From Candidatus Flemingiibacterium merdigallinarum (GTDB taxonomy: Bacteria; Bacillota; Clostridia; Oscillospirales; CAG-272), in contig CAJFKR010000023.1 of assembly GCA_904386005.1 (NCBI GenBank), forward strand, positions 1-34,317: DNA of 34,317 nucleotides. Direction: 5' to 3'. A model generated the notes under the pieces. The model ran no database searches. It was not told the DNA's origin and saw only the letters and a program-made list of their open reading frames with translations. Positions 16,993 through 24,916 of this stretch are shown piece after piece. The translations under genes were made by a program, and so were the position numbers. Position 1 is the first letter of the stretch; each line of letters opens with the position of its first letter.

Positions 16993-18429
16993 ATGAAAAC
17001 AAAGCTGCGACTCACACTCGCGTTTGTATTGCTTATGAACATTGTCTCCTGTTCACAAGCTCAAAGTGAAACCCCCGAGACAACCGCCAGCCAGACTGAG
17101 GTCACATCAAGCGGCGAAACCGACACAAGACAGCCCTACATAGAAAAAACCGATTTGGGCGGAGCGCGCTTCACGATCTTCGCTCCCGACTGGGGACTTT
17201 ATTCAAACTACTTCTTCGCCGACGAGCAGTCGGGCGACGCGATGAACGACGCTATCTGGGAACGCGAAATGCTGACCGAGGACTACCTCAACGTCGATAT
17301 TCAGTATATCAAAGAGGGCACTATAAACGACACCCGCGCGGCTCTGAGCTCGATGGTCATGTCGGGCGACGACACCTACCAGCTCGCGCTGACGCACTGC
17401 ATCACGCCCACCGCCGAGCTGATTACCGACGGACTTATCCTCGACTGGAACACCATTCCGACCGTAGACCTTTCGCGCGAATACTGGAATCAGAGCTGCA
17501 ATGAGAATCTTTCGCTCTACGGAAAGCAGTATTACGCCGTCTCCGACTATATGATAGCCGACCCGAACGCTGTTTTCTTCAACAAGGAGCTGATTGAAAG
17601 CTACCAGCTCGAAAATCCGTATGACCTTGTACGCCAAAATGAGTGGACGCTCGACAAGCTGAATGAAATGGCGTCGGTAGTCACCATCGACCTCAACGGC
17701 GACAGCGTGTTCAACGAAAATGACCAGTACGGCTTCTACGGCAGCGAAACCTGGATGTACGCGAGCTTCTTCTATTCAAGCGGTATACACTTCACCGAAA
17801 AGCAGGACGACGGCTCGCTCGCACTTTCATTAAATAACGAGCGCACCTACTCGCTTTTTGAAAAGCTCGATCAGCTCATCAACCGCTCGGGCAGCACCTA
17901 CAAACCGGCGGACACGACGCTCAAGCTGGATATGTCGTCCGGAAAGCTGCTCTTCCAGATCGAGGCTTTGAACCGACTCAACCTCTACCGCGACTGCGAC
18001 GTCGACTTCGGCATAGTCCCCTACCCGCTGCTCGACGACACGCAGACCGCATATGAGACCAACGACTGGTCGGGACTGATGTGCATTCCTGCGACTGCGG
18101 GTGACACCAGTATGATCGGCATGGTCTGCGAGATGCTCGCCTACTACAGCGAGGACACGACGATCCCCGCCTACTACGACCTGCTGCTCGGCGAGAAATT
18201 CGCGCGCGACGCCGACTCGAAAGAAATGCTCGAGCTGATTTTCGACAACGTCATCTACGACGCGGGCATGAACTATTTCGGTCACAGCGGGACTATGTAC
18301 GACCTGTTCTACTCGATTTCGAATCTGCTCCTGAAGGAAGGCAGCAGCGACTTCGCGTCCTACTACAACGCGCGTGAAACAAGCTCACAGGCTCTGATCG
18401 AAGATATGCTCGAAAAGGTCAGCGATTGA
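16993..18429 (+). CDS. Extracellular solute-binding lipoprotein, tandem copy B
   Basis: This is a probable sugar-binding lipoprotein paralogous to the gene at 15360. The 478-aa product has a signal peptide ending in NIVSC (Cys20) and a Thr/Ser/Glu-rich linker to about residue 45. The binding domain begins YIEKTDLGGARFTIFAPDWG. Conserved blocks are YFFADEQSGDAMNDAIWERE, SGDDTYQLALTHC, DLSREYWNQSCNENLSLYGK and a calcium-type loop DLNGDSVFNEND. AGAGGAA lies before the ATG. It is followed by a hairpin terminator and then by the unknown secreted protein gene at 18604. The N-terminal 76 residues of the chimera at 21336 resemble this copy most closely, including YFFADEQ. The ligand is unknown. Confidence 0.9.
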   Translation: MKTKLRLTLAFVLLMNIVSCSQAQSETPETTASQTEVTSSGETDTRQPYIEKTDLGGARFTIFAPDWGLYSNYFFADEQSGDAMNDAIWEREMLTEDYLNVDIQYIKEGTINDTRAALSSMVMSGDDTYQLALTHCITPTAELITDGLILDWNTIPTVDLSREYWNQSCNENLSLYGKQYYAVSDYMIADPNAVFFNKELIESYQLENPYDLVRQNEWTLDKLNEMASVVTIDLNGDSVFNENDQYGFYGSETWMYASFFYSSGIHFTEKQDDGSLALSLNNERTYSLFEKLDQLINRSGSTYKPADTTLKLDMSSGKLLFQIEALNRLNLYRDCDVDFGIVPYPLLDDTQTAYETNDWSGLMCIPATAGDTSMIGMVCEMLAYYSEDTTIPAYYDLLLGEKFARDADSKEMLELIFDNVIYDAGMNYFGHSGTMYDLFYSISNLLLKEGSSDFASYYNARETSSQALIEDMLEKVSD

Positions 18430-18457
18430 CAAGTCTTATTAAAAGCGAATAAATTTA

Positions 18458-18490
18458 ATCCAGCCGCTTCGTTTGAATCGGCTGGATATT
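18458..18490 (+). terminator. Terminator after tandem copy B
   Basis: A 9-bp perfect stem ATCCAGCCG/CGGCTGGAT (18458-18466 with 18479-18487) has a 12-nt loop and an A/T-rich tail. The T tract is weak. Confidence 0.7.
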
Positions 18491-18544
18491 TATATATAAT
18501 TTACATTTTGTTTTTTTGTCTGACATATTTTTTCGCCCTATATA

Positions 18545-18553
18545 TGCTATAAT
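18545..18553 (+). promoter_or_regulatory. TG-extended -10 element before the secreted unknown protein gene
   Basis: TGC-TATAAT at 18545-18553 is a full extended -10, about 50 nt before the start codon at 18604. No good -35 box is present. Confidence 0.6.
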
Positions 18554-18603
18554 CAGTATACCAAACAATAAGCGTAAAATATCATTGAAAGGCGGCGAAT
18601 ATA

Positions 18604-19554
18604 ATGTATAATACCGGATTCAAAAGGTTGCACCTTGTGGTAATCGCACTGCTCCTCGCGCTGCTGTCGGGTTTTGGTTTTACTGCAAATAGCTGCACTG
18701 CGGACGGTGTTGACTATACGTTTATAGAAGCCAACGCGATATTCGGTCACACCGCGTCGGACAATGGCGAGCGTGTATTTCTGCTGTCAGACAGGCTCGC
18801 GTATGTCGACAAGGCGAGCGGCGCTCTGGTCGAAACCGACATCATACCCGCGTATTTTCCGCGGGTATGCGGCGGCTATGTCTACTGCCAGCTCCCGTCG
18901 GCTGAAGCTGACAGCGACAATCCGAACAAGCTCGACATCTGGCGTTTTCCGGTCGGCTCGCCCGAGATGTCACAGGGCGAAAAGCTGTTTTCTGTAAATT
19001 CACCCGAGCGGATTTCGGTCAGTGACCGGATATATATTGAGTGCGTGTACAATAACATTGCGAGCTGTGACCTCACCGGCGGGGCGACGCGTGAATGGAA
19101 CGGCGAGCTGCACATTCAGACCACCGCCGACGGCGAATACACGTTAGTCCGGCTCGACGACGCCGGCAGGCACTCGCTTAGGCTTGACGGCAAGGAGGTC
19201 TGCACGGTCGACCTCAATCCCGCCGCCGACTACCGCTTCAACAATTTCATGTATATTCTTGACGGCGACTGCTATTATGTCAGCGAGGGCAGCTTGTATG
19301 TCATTCGCTCGGGCGAGCCCGAGCTTCTGATGTCGTTAGGCGGCAATGCCTCGAGCTTTGAGTCGGCGGACATTCTCGCGATCACGGGTGGCAGGATATA
19401 CAGTCACAGCGACGATGCGCTCTGGTATGTCGACATCGCGACCGGCGAGCAGATCGGCTGCGCGCGGGGCTATGACGACGGGGATGTTTATTTCATCGGC
19501 AACAACGGCAGGCTGTGGGTCTGGGACGGCAGTGAAATCGCGGCGGTTGAATGA
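18604..19554 (+). CDS. Secreted beta-propeller-like protein, unknown function
   Basis: I do not recognise a named family with certainty. The 316-aa product has an N-terminal export signal (LHLVVIALLLALLSGFGF) followed by TANSC, which may be a lipobox with Cys31. The rest is beta-rich with repeating elements such as RVFLLSDRLAYVDKASGALV, GRIYSHSDDALWYVDIATGE and GNNGRLWVWDGSEI. These resemble the short blades of propeller or DUF5050-like proteins. AAAGGCGG lies 8 nt or so before the ATG. It follows a solute-binding gene but has its own -10 element, so the pair may work together at the cell surface (inference). Its last 33 residues reappear, nearly identical, as the end of the chimera at 21336-21665, which shows that this gene was once duplicated with its neighbour. 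Confidence 0.75.
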   Translation: MYNTGFKRLHLVVIALLLALLSGFGFTANSCTADGVDYTFIEANAIFGHTASDNGERVFLLSDRLAYVDKASGALVETDIIPAYFPRVCGGYVYCQLPSAEADSDNPNKLDIWRFPVGSPEMSQGEKLFSVNSPERISVSDRIYIECVYNNIASCDLTGGATREWNGELHIQTTADGEYTLVRLDDAGRHSLRLDGKEVCTVDLNPAADYRFNNFMYILDGDCYYVSEGSLYVIRSGEPELLMSLGGNASSFESADILAITGGRIYSHSDDALWYVDIATGEQIGCARGYDDGDVYFIGNNGRLWVWDGSEIAAVE

Positions 19555-19585
19555 GCATTCGACGACAATGTCAAGTTAACACAAT

Positions 19586-19620
19586 AACGACCGGAGCTGT
19601 CGCTCCGGTCGTTCTATTTT
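19586..19620 (+). terminator. Terminator between convergent genes
   Basis: An 11-bp perfect stem AACGACCGGAG/CTCCGGTCGTT (19586-19596 with 19603-19613) is followed by CTATTTT. It sits between the plus-strand gene ending at 19554 and the minus-strand gene ending at 19630. A related hairpin with similar flanks occurs at 21721-21745. Confidence 0.85.
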
Positions 19621-19629
19621 CATCGCCGA

Positions 19630-21093
19630 TTATTCTCCGGTCACGGCTTCAACAATATCACCGATCGCCGCCTCAACCGTCGCGGTGTTGCTCTCGATCT
19701 TCGACGCAGTCATCGGCTGTCCGGAACTGAAGGTCTGTGACACAAAACCATCGCGTACACATCCGGTCAGGAATGTGTCGCCGAAGTCGTAAATTCTGCC
19801 CTCCATGATCATGTCAAGGATTCGCGCCGATGTGTCGTCGCGCGTATACTTCGTCTTGAGCGCGACCTCGTAATAGGCGGGCAGCACAGTATTGTGCGAC
19901 TCGCAGGCGAGAGCTTCGAGCATCGCGCCTACGAATTCGGTGTCATTGACCGTGACCGGTACAACATACGGGAAACCGCCCTCGACACGGGTATAGTACC
20001 GCTCCTGCGACTCGTCATACTTCGGATAGGGTATGACGCCGTATTCGACATTGCTCGCGCGGAAAATGCCGCCGAACAGCGCGTCAAAGCTCGCATTGCA
20101 GAACAGCGCCTGTCCGTTCGAAAACATCGTGTAGCCGATTTCCTCAACCCCGAGCTGCTTGTACCAGTAATCGTTCTCCCAAGTCAGCTGATAGACCCGG
20201 TCGAGCGTATTCAGCATCCGTTCGCTATTCATAACGAACCGCGGGATATCGGAGTCGTCCTTTTCAATTGACAGGCAGCCGGCGGCAATCCAGAAGCAGG
20301 GTGAGACCTGCTTCGCGTCCGAAACGAAGCCGTAGCGGTCATTTTCGTCATATATCGTGTCCCCGTTCAGGTCAGAGGTAGCGGCGGCGAGGTATTCGTT
20401 GAAGCGATCGAGCGTCCACTTGCCGCTGTCGACCAGCGTATACGGATCGTCGAGCGACAGCTCGTCAATCATTGCCTTGTTGAAGGAAAGCAGATGTGTG
20501 AAATCATACGCGGTCAGCATCATGTCACTGTATGCCAGTACCTGACGGTCGGCAATCGTGATGCTCTCATTCAGCGTCTGATTCCAGTATTCGCGTTCGA
20601 GGTCAATATATGGCAGCTCATCCATATAATAGATCATGCCCTCGGCGACCAGCGACAGCGCGTTGCGGTCCGCGAGCGAGATGACATCATACACATCGTC
20701 TCCGGCACTGACGCTTGTGCGCACAAGCGTATGCGCTTCATTATAAGTCATTGGCGTCTCAACGAAGGTCACACCGAAGCGCTCCATCACCTTTAGGTTG
20801 CGCTGATATATCGCGTCGTCAAGGATATCGCCGCTGTTTTCGGTCACGAGGAGCATATGCAGACCGTCGCCGAAGCCCTCGTATTCCTGCGACGAGAGTA
20901 TGCGCAGCTCTCGCCCATTGAAGTCGAGGTCATCCGGCAGGTTGTCGCTGAGCAGCGCATCATCAACTGTCGTGCTGTCATCGCTATTTGCGACTGGATC
21001 GCTGTCAATTGAAGTTTGCTGCACAGTTTCGCCGCAAGCCGTGAACAACAGTGTCAGAAGCAGCAGCGCGGATACTGATTTTCTGCGTGTCAT
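19630..21093 (-). CDS. Extracellular solute-binding lipoprotein, divergent copy
   Basis: This is a probable sugar-binding lipoprotein, 487 aa from the ATG at 21093. That start puts GGAGGG 7 nt upstream; the ATG at 21108 contains this ribosome site and is rejected. The signal peptide ends LLFTAC (Cys20), followed by a Ser/Asp/Thr linker. Body motifs are SVSAGDDVYDVISLADRNAL, DLEREYWNQTLNESI and a calcium-type loop DLNGDTIYDEND, all in register with the copies at 3859, 15360 and 16993. It is the most distant of the local group, sharing ALACESHNTVLPAYYEVALK with the 3859 protein's C-terminal region. It has a perfect consensus promoter (21136-21164) divergent from the promoter of the chimera. No transporter partner is nearby. 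Confidence 0.9.
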   Translation of the reverse strand: MTRRKSVSALLLLTLLFTACGETVQQTSIDSDPVANSDDSTTVDDALLSDNLPDDLDFNGRELRILSSQEYEGFGDGLHMLLVTENSGDILDDAIYQRNLKVMERFGVTFVETPMTYNEAHTLVRTSVSAGDDVYDVISLADRNALSLVAEGMIYYMDELPYIDLEREYWNQTLNESITIADRQVLAYSDMMLTAYDFTHLLSFNKAMIDELSLDDPYTLVDSGKWTLDRFNEYLAAATSDLNGDTIYDENDRYGFVSDAKQVSPCFWIAAGCLSIEKDDSDIPRFVMNSERMLNTLDRVYQLTWENDYWYKQLGVEEIGYTMFSNGQALFCNASFDALFGGIFRASNVEYGVIPYPKYDESQERYYTRVEGGFPYVVPVTVNDTEFVGAMLEALACESHNTVLPAYYEVALKTKYTRDDTSARILDMIMEGRIYDFGDTFLTGCVRDGFVSQTFSSGQPMTASKIESNTATVEAAIGDIVEAVTGE

Positions 21094-21135
21094 TTTATTA
21101 CCCTCCATTTATGTATAATGGTACCGCTATACAAT

Positions 21136-21164
21136 ATTATACACATTTTTTACGTATTTGTCAA
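21136..21164 (-). promoter_or_regulatory. Consensus promoter of the divergent binding-protein gene
   Basis: On the minus strand, TTGACA (21159-21164) and TATAAT (21136-21141) are separated by 17 bp, about 40 nt before the start codon. Confidence 0.9.
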
Positions 21165-21264
21165 GGCTGCGCAATATTTATATGTCAAATTATTTTATAA
21201 AATTGATATATGCGGTATGTTTTCATCAATTCCGACATATATGAAGTTAATAATAATTTTAGTC

Positions 21265-21293
21265 TTTACAATTCGGAAAATTTATTGTATAAT
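21265..21293 (+). promoter_or_regulatory. Promoter of the chimeric lipoprotein gene
   Basis: TTTACA (21265-21270) and TATAAT (21288-21293) are separated by 17 bp, about 40 nt before the ATG at 21336. Its integrity suggests the chimeric gene is still transcribed. Confidence 0.8.
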
Positions 21294-21335
21294 TATTACA
21301 GCGGCAGCAAGCTACAAATAAAGGAGGCATACCAC

Positions 21336-21665
21336 ATGAAACACCACCTGCGGCTAATACCCACACTGCTTGTCATTTCGGGACTTGTCGCCTGCGGGCA
21401 GGAAGTGACGTCGACCGAGACTGACGAGGTCGCGACTGACACTTCCGATACCGCGACCGAGCGCAGACCCTACATCGACAAGGCTGATTACAACGGTGAG
21501 CGCTTCACGATTCTCGCGCCCGAATGGGGACTCTACAACAATTACTTCTTCGCCGACGAGCAGATCGGCTGTGCGCGGGATTATGACGAAAGCGATGTTT
21601 ATTTCATCGGCAACAACGGCAGGCTGTGGGTATGGGACGGAAGTGAAATCGCCACAGTTGAATGA
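21336..21665 (+). CDS. In-frame chimera: binding-protein N terminus fused to C terminus of the unknown secreted protein
   Basis: The 109-aa product joins two local genes. Residues 1-76 match the start of the solute-binding lipoproteins: signal peptide with lipobox LVAC (Cys20), acidic linker, then RFTILAPEWGLYNNYFFADE, closest to the copy at 16993. Residues 77-109 match the last 33 residues of the protein at 18604 (IGCAR...GNNGRLWVWDGSEIA). The switch falls in CGAGCAG at 21557-21563, a 7-mer present in both parents at the matching places. The 3' flank and terminator also resemble those after 19554. The simplest reading is a deletion of about 2.2 kb inside a third copy of the gene pair, by short-homology recombination. 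Promoter and ribosome site (AAGGAGG, 8 nt before the ATG) are intact. It is probably a relic, but it would be made as a small surface lipoprotein. Confidence 0.85.
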   Translation: MKHHLRLIPTLLVISGLVACGQEVTSTETDEVATDTSDTATERRPYIDKADYNGERFTILAPEWGLYNNYFFADEQIGCARDYDESDVYFIGNNGRLWVWDGSEIATVE

Positions 21666-21720
21666 AACCCGACGTCAGTTCGAACGAGCATATGGCGACA
21701 ATACCAAGTCAGCACAATAC

Positions 21721-21749
21721 GACCGGAGCGCGTGGCGCTCCGGTCTTTT
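21721..21749 (+). terminator. Terminator after the chimeric gene
   Basis: An 11-bp perfect stem GACCGGAGCGC/GCGCTCCGGTC (21721-21731 with 21735-21745) has a 3-nt loop, followed by TTTT. It is a duplicate of the terminator at 19586-19613. Confidence 0.9.
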
Positions 21750-21863
21750 GGTTTTATTATGCTGTTTACTTGCGAGCTTGCGTTTCTGTGTGCCGGTGCT
21801 CCGGAATCCCGCTTCGAATCTTCACTCCGAAACCACCGCTCCGCATTCCCCGCTCAATCCGCG

Positions 21864-22361
21864 TCATGACACAAATGTGCCACCCTCGTCCCACGCGACC
21901 GCCTCGCCGTCATCCTCGAGCATATCGAACAGCCAGCGCAGCTGGTCGCCGAGCATCGTGTATCTGACGCCCCCGTAATCCCCGACATAGTTGAAGTCGA
22001 AGTCATATTCGCAGTAGTCGTCGCCGTAGTAAAGTCTTAGTACATACGGATGATACCCCTGACCGAAACCGAAGCGAAATGACGTCCTGAACGTGTAGAC
22101 AAGATTATGCAGCCGCTCGTGCGTGTCCGCAATCACGCCGCTGTCGGTGATTTCGAGGTAATCGGTGTGCTGATAACCGTGCAGCGGACAGCCCTCCGGA
22201 TATATTCTGAAAACGACGATTCTGTCCGGCACTTCACTCGGGAAATGGTCGATACAGAAGGTATTGAGCAGCGTGCATATCCCGAGGATTATAACAATCA
22301 AAACGGGGATTCCGACAATCACAAGCAGTGTATACAGATTCTTCTTTGACGCGAATATCAT
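21864..22361 (-). CDS. Membrane-anchored protein of unknown function
   Basis: I do not recognise this protein. From the ATG at 22361 it has 165 aa; GGAGGA lies 9 nt upstream, and the longer reading to 22484 runs into repeat sequence and is less likely. Residues 5-32 form one membrane helix (YTLLVIVGIPVLIVIILGIC). The remaining 130 residues are predicted to be outside the membrane and are rich in Tyr, Asp and Phe, including YHPYVLRLYYGDDYCEYDFD. It follows the GH36 gene on the same strand by about 130 nt, so they may share a transcript, but no functional link is evident. Confidence 0.68.
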   Translation of the reverse strand: MIFASKKNLYTLLVIVGIPVLIVIILGICTLLNTFCIDHFPSEVPDRIVVFRIYPEGCPLHGYQHTDYLEITDSGVIADTHERLHNLVYTFRTSFRFGFGQGYHPYVLRLYYGDDYCEYDFDFNYVGDYGGVRYTMLGDQLRWLFDMLEDDGEAVAWDEGGTFVS

Positions 22362-22474
22362 AGCATCGAATCCTCCATAATAATCGGTATATCTCAATCT
22401 AACGCAAAGCCGGCAAATACATTCCGCCGGTATAAAACCACCCGCAAATTGAAATTCCCAAAACCAACTAACTT

Positions 22475-22509
22475 CAACTGACAACTAACACCTAACAACT
22501 GACAACTAA
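22475..22509. repeat. Short direct repeat at the end of the GH36 gene
   Basis: The 14-mer CAACTGACAACTAA occurs at 22475-22488 and 22496-22509, with related fragments (CAACTAAC) between and before them. On the minus strand this is a TTAGTTGTCAGTTG stutter. The GH36 reading frame runs into it, and its final residues (LVVSC) and stop codon are encoded by it. Confidence 0.75.
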
Positions 22510-24699
22510 GTGCCAAACCTTGCTCTCGCCGTCATGCCAGCTGCCGGTCAGATTCAGTCCGGCGTTCATCAAGAGCGCGCCCGAGTAGCGTCTGCCGGTC
22601 GCCTCGTCGACATAGATCTTCTCGGGGTCGAGACCGACGAGACGTATGTAGCGCGACACGCTCACCTGCGTGCGCATTACGACATAGGTAAGCAGAACCT
22701 CGTTCTTGTCAGCCGAAACCGATTCCCACGCCGCCGCGCAGGTCGGATTCGCCTTGTCCTCGGTCGGGTTGATGAGACGGTAGTAGTCTCCGTTCTGAAT
22801 GAGGTCGTAGTACTTGTGGTAGTCTGCGACCTGTTTCTTGACCAGCTCGCGCTCCTCGTCATTCAGCTTCGTCAGGTCAAGCTCGTAGCCGAACGCGCCC
22901 GCCATAGCTACGTCGCCGCGCGTCTTGAACGAGCTCTCGCGTCCGGTCTGATGATTCGGCGACGCCGATACGTGCGCGCTCATCGCCGACGGCGGGTAGC
23001 AGAGCGTCGTACCGTACTGAATTTCGAGCCGCTCCATCGCGTCGGTGTCGTCGCTCGTCCAGATCTGCGGGCTGTAGTAGAGCATACCCGCGTCAAAGCG
23101 TCCGCCGCCGCCCGAGCAGCCCTCGAGCAAAAGGTGCGGGAACGCGGTGAGCAGCCGCTCGAGCAGCTCATATACGCCGAGCATATAGCGGTGCGCGGTC
23201 TCGCGCTGACGCTCGGGCGGGAGCAGCGCACTGCCGACCTCGGTCAGGTTGCGGTTGAAGTCCCACTTCACATACTCGATATTCGCGCTCGACAGAATTG
23301 CCGACATCTGCTCGAAGATGTTGTCGCGCACATCGGCACGCGACATATCGAGCACATACTGCCGCCGTCCGATCGAGCGGTCGCGTCCGTCGACGTGCAG
23401 GCACCAGTCGGGATGAGCGCGGTAGAGGTCGCTGTCGGGCGAGATCATCTCGGGCTCGAACCAGATTCCGAATTTCAGCCCGAGCGAATTTACACGGTCG
23501 ACAAGCGATTTCAGTCCGCCTTTCAGCTTGTTCTCATTTACATACCAGTCGCCGAGCGAGCAGTTGTCCGAGTTGCGAACTCCGAACCAGCCGTCGTCCA
23601 TGACCAGCATTTCGATTCCGAGCTCGGCCGCGTCCTTCGCGATAGCGTAGAGCTTCTCCTCGTCGAAGTTGAAATATGTGCCCTCCCAGTTGTTGATTAT
23701 GATCGGGCGCTTCTTCGTCTTCCACTCGCCGCGGCAGAGATTGTAGCGGTAGAGCTTGTGGTAGGTGCGGCTCATGCCGCCGACGCCTTCAGCCGAGAAT
23801 ACCATGACGACCTCGGGCGATGTGAAGCTCTCTCCCGGCTCGAGCCGCCAGCCGAAATCGACCGGATTGATTCCCATGACTACGCGTGTCGAACGCATAC
23901 AGTCGACCTCGACACAGGCTTCGAAATTGCTCGAATATACGAGCGAGAAGCCATATACCTCGCCGCTCTCCTCGGTGTAGCCGTCGCGTGCCAGCGCGAT
24001 GAACGGGTTGTTGTTGTGGCTCGACGAGCCGCGCTTCGACTGAATTCCCTGAAGTCCGAACTGGAGATGTCGCTTAACGAGCGTGCGCTCCTTTGCCCAG
24101 CGACCTTGCAGGTGCATCAGTGTGAAGTCGCTCTCGGTGAAATCAAGCGCCATCGAGTGGATACGCTCAATGTCGAACGGCTTGTCCGAGCAGTTGGTCA
24201 CGCGCACACTGCGCGTTATCGCGTCGAGCTTCGTGAACACAGTGTAGACAAGCACGACCTCTGCGCCGGTGAGCGCGTCGCGGCAGGTGAGCTCGAGCGT
24301 GTCGGCTTCGTCGTCACTGTTAGTGTAGGTCGCGGGAAGTCCCTCGAGGCGCGGTTTGCCGCTGTAAATTCGGTGCGACGCGTAGCGGATATCGGTGACC
24401 GAGCTGCCGTTATCGCCGCGTATCGACAGAGCCGAGACGCGGAAATCGCCCGAGCCGTTGACCGGATATTCGATAGCCGCGGTGTCGAGCGACAGCCCCT
24501 TTTCCTCGGGGCTCGCGACGCTCGCGCTGAACGACGCGTTTATAAGTCTCATGCGCAGATAATCGAGGTCGGACTCAGGGACATACGCGCCATAGTAGAG
24601 GTGCAGAAGGTATCCGGTCGGACTGATTTTGAACACATAGCTTGACTTCGGCGTATCGAGCTTGAATGAGCGTTCTGAATCATTGTAAGTGATTGCCAT
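22492..24699 (-). CDS. Alpha-galactosidase, GH36
   Basis: This is a retaining alpha-galactosidase that removes terminal alpha-galactose from raffinose-type sugars or galactomannan fragments, in the cytoplasm (no signal peptide). The 735-aa product has the N-terminal beta-supersandwich (about 1-320), the TIM barrel (about 325-640) and a C-terminal beta domain. Barrel marks are INNWEGTYFNFDEEKL, LVMDDGWFG, KFGIWFEPEMISPDSDLY and the nucleophile Asp480 in YVKWDFNRN. The acid/base is probably Asp550 in IWTSDDTDAMERLE, 70 residues on as in characterised GH36 enzymes. SAHVSASPNHQTGR is also typical. AAAGGC precedes the ATG and a promoter lies at 24754-24782. The extreme C terminus is encoded by a short repeat and may not be original. 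The symbol rafA or aga cannot be decided. Confidence 0.96.
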   Translation of the reverse strand: MAITYNDSERSFKLDTPKSSYVFKISPTGYLLHLYYGAYVPESDLDYLRMRLINASFSASVASPEEKGLSLDTAAIEYPVNGSGDFRVSALSIRGDNGSSVTDIRYASHRIYSGKPRLEGLPATYTNSDDEADTLELTCRDALTGAEVVLVYTVFTKLDAITRSVRVTNCSDKPFDIERIHSMALDFTESDFTLMHLQGRWAKERTLVKRHLQFGLQGIQSKRGSSSHNNNPFIALARDGYTEESGEVYGFSLVYSSNFEACVEVDCMRSTRVVMGINPVDFGWRLEPGESFTSPEVVMVFSAEGVGGMSRTYHKLYRYNLCRGEWKTKKRPIIINNWEGTYFNFDEEKLYAIAKDAAELGIEMLVMDDGWFGVRNSDNCSLGDWYVNENKLKGGLKSLVDRVNSLGLKFGIWFEPEMISPDSDLYRAHPDWCLHVDGRDRSIGRRQYVLDMSRADVRDNIFEQMSAILSSANIEYVKWDFNRNLTEVGSALLPPERQRETAHRYMLGVYELLERLLTAFPHLLLEGCSGGGGRFDAGMLYYSPQIWTSDDTDAMERLEIQYGTTLCYPPSAMSAHVSASPNHQTGRESSFKTRGDVAMAGAFGYELDLTKLNDEERELVKKQVADYHKYYDLIQNGDYYRLINPTEDKANPTCAAAWESVSADKNEVLLTYVVMRTQVSVSRYIRLVGLDPEKIYVDEATGRRYSGALLMNAGLNLTGSWHDGESKVWHLVVSC

Positions 24700-24753
24700 T
24701 TTCTTAGCCTTTCTTATAATACTAAATAATATAAATTAACTTTATATACCAAA

Positions 24754-24782
24754 ATTATAACAGATTTTCATGTCAAGGTCAA
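24754..24782 (-). promoter_or_regulatory. Promoter of the GH36 gene
   Basis: On the minus strand, TTGACC (24777-24782) and TATAAT (24754-24759) are 17 bp apart. A second TTGACA overlaps the spacer at only 11 bp and is not suitable. Confidence 0.78.
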
Positions 24783-24841
24783 GGGTGTATGTAAAAAATA
24801 ATTATAATATGTTGTATAGTCGCCGCTTTTATGGAATCAGC

Positions 24842-24870
24842 TTGATTTATTAACATAATATTGCTATAAT
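24842..24870 (+). promoter_or_regulatory. Promoter of the subtilase pair
   Basis: TTGATT (24842-24847) and TATAAT (24865-24870) are 17 bp apart, with a TGC-extended -10. It lies about 40 nt before the ATG at 24917 and probably drives both subtilase genes. Confidence 0.82.
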
Positions 24871-24916
24871 TATATTTGATTACCTCCGCTACTATCGAAA
24901 AAAGAAAGGAATCAGT

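Noticed and set aside
22510-24645. Very long open frame (711 codons) on the plus strand opposite the GH36 gene
   Set aside because: It is a shadow of GC-rich codons. It has no ribosome site or recognisable domain, and the composition is Arg/Ala/Val-rich. The opposite strand encodes a clear GH36 enzyme with catalytic residues.
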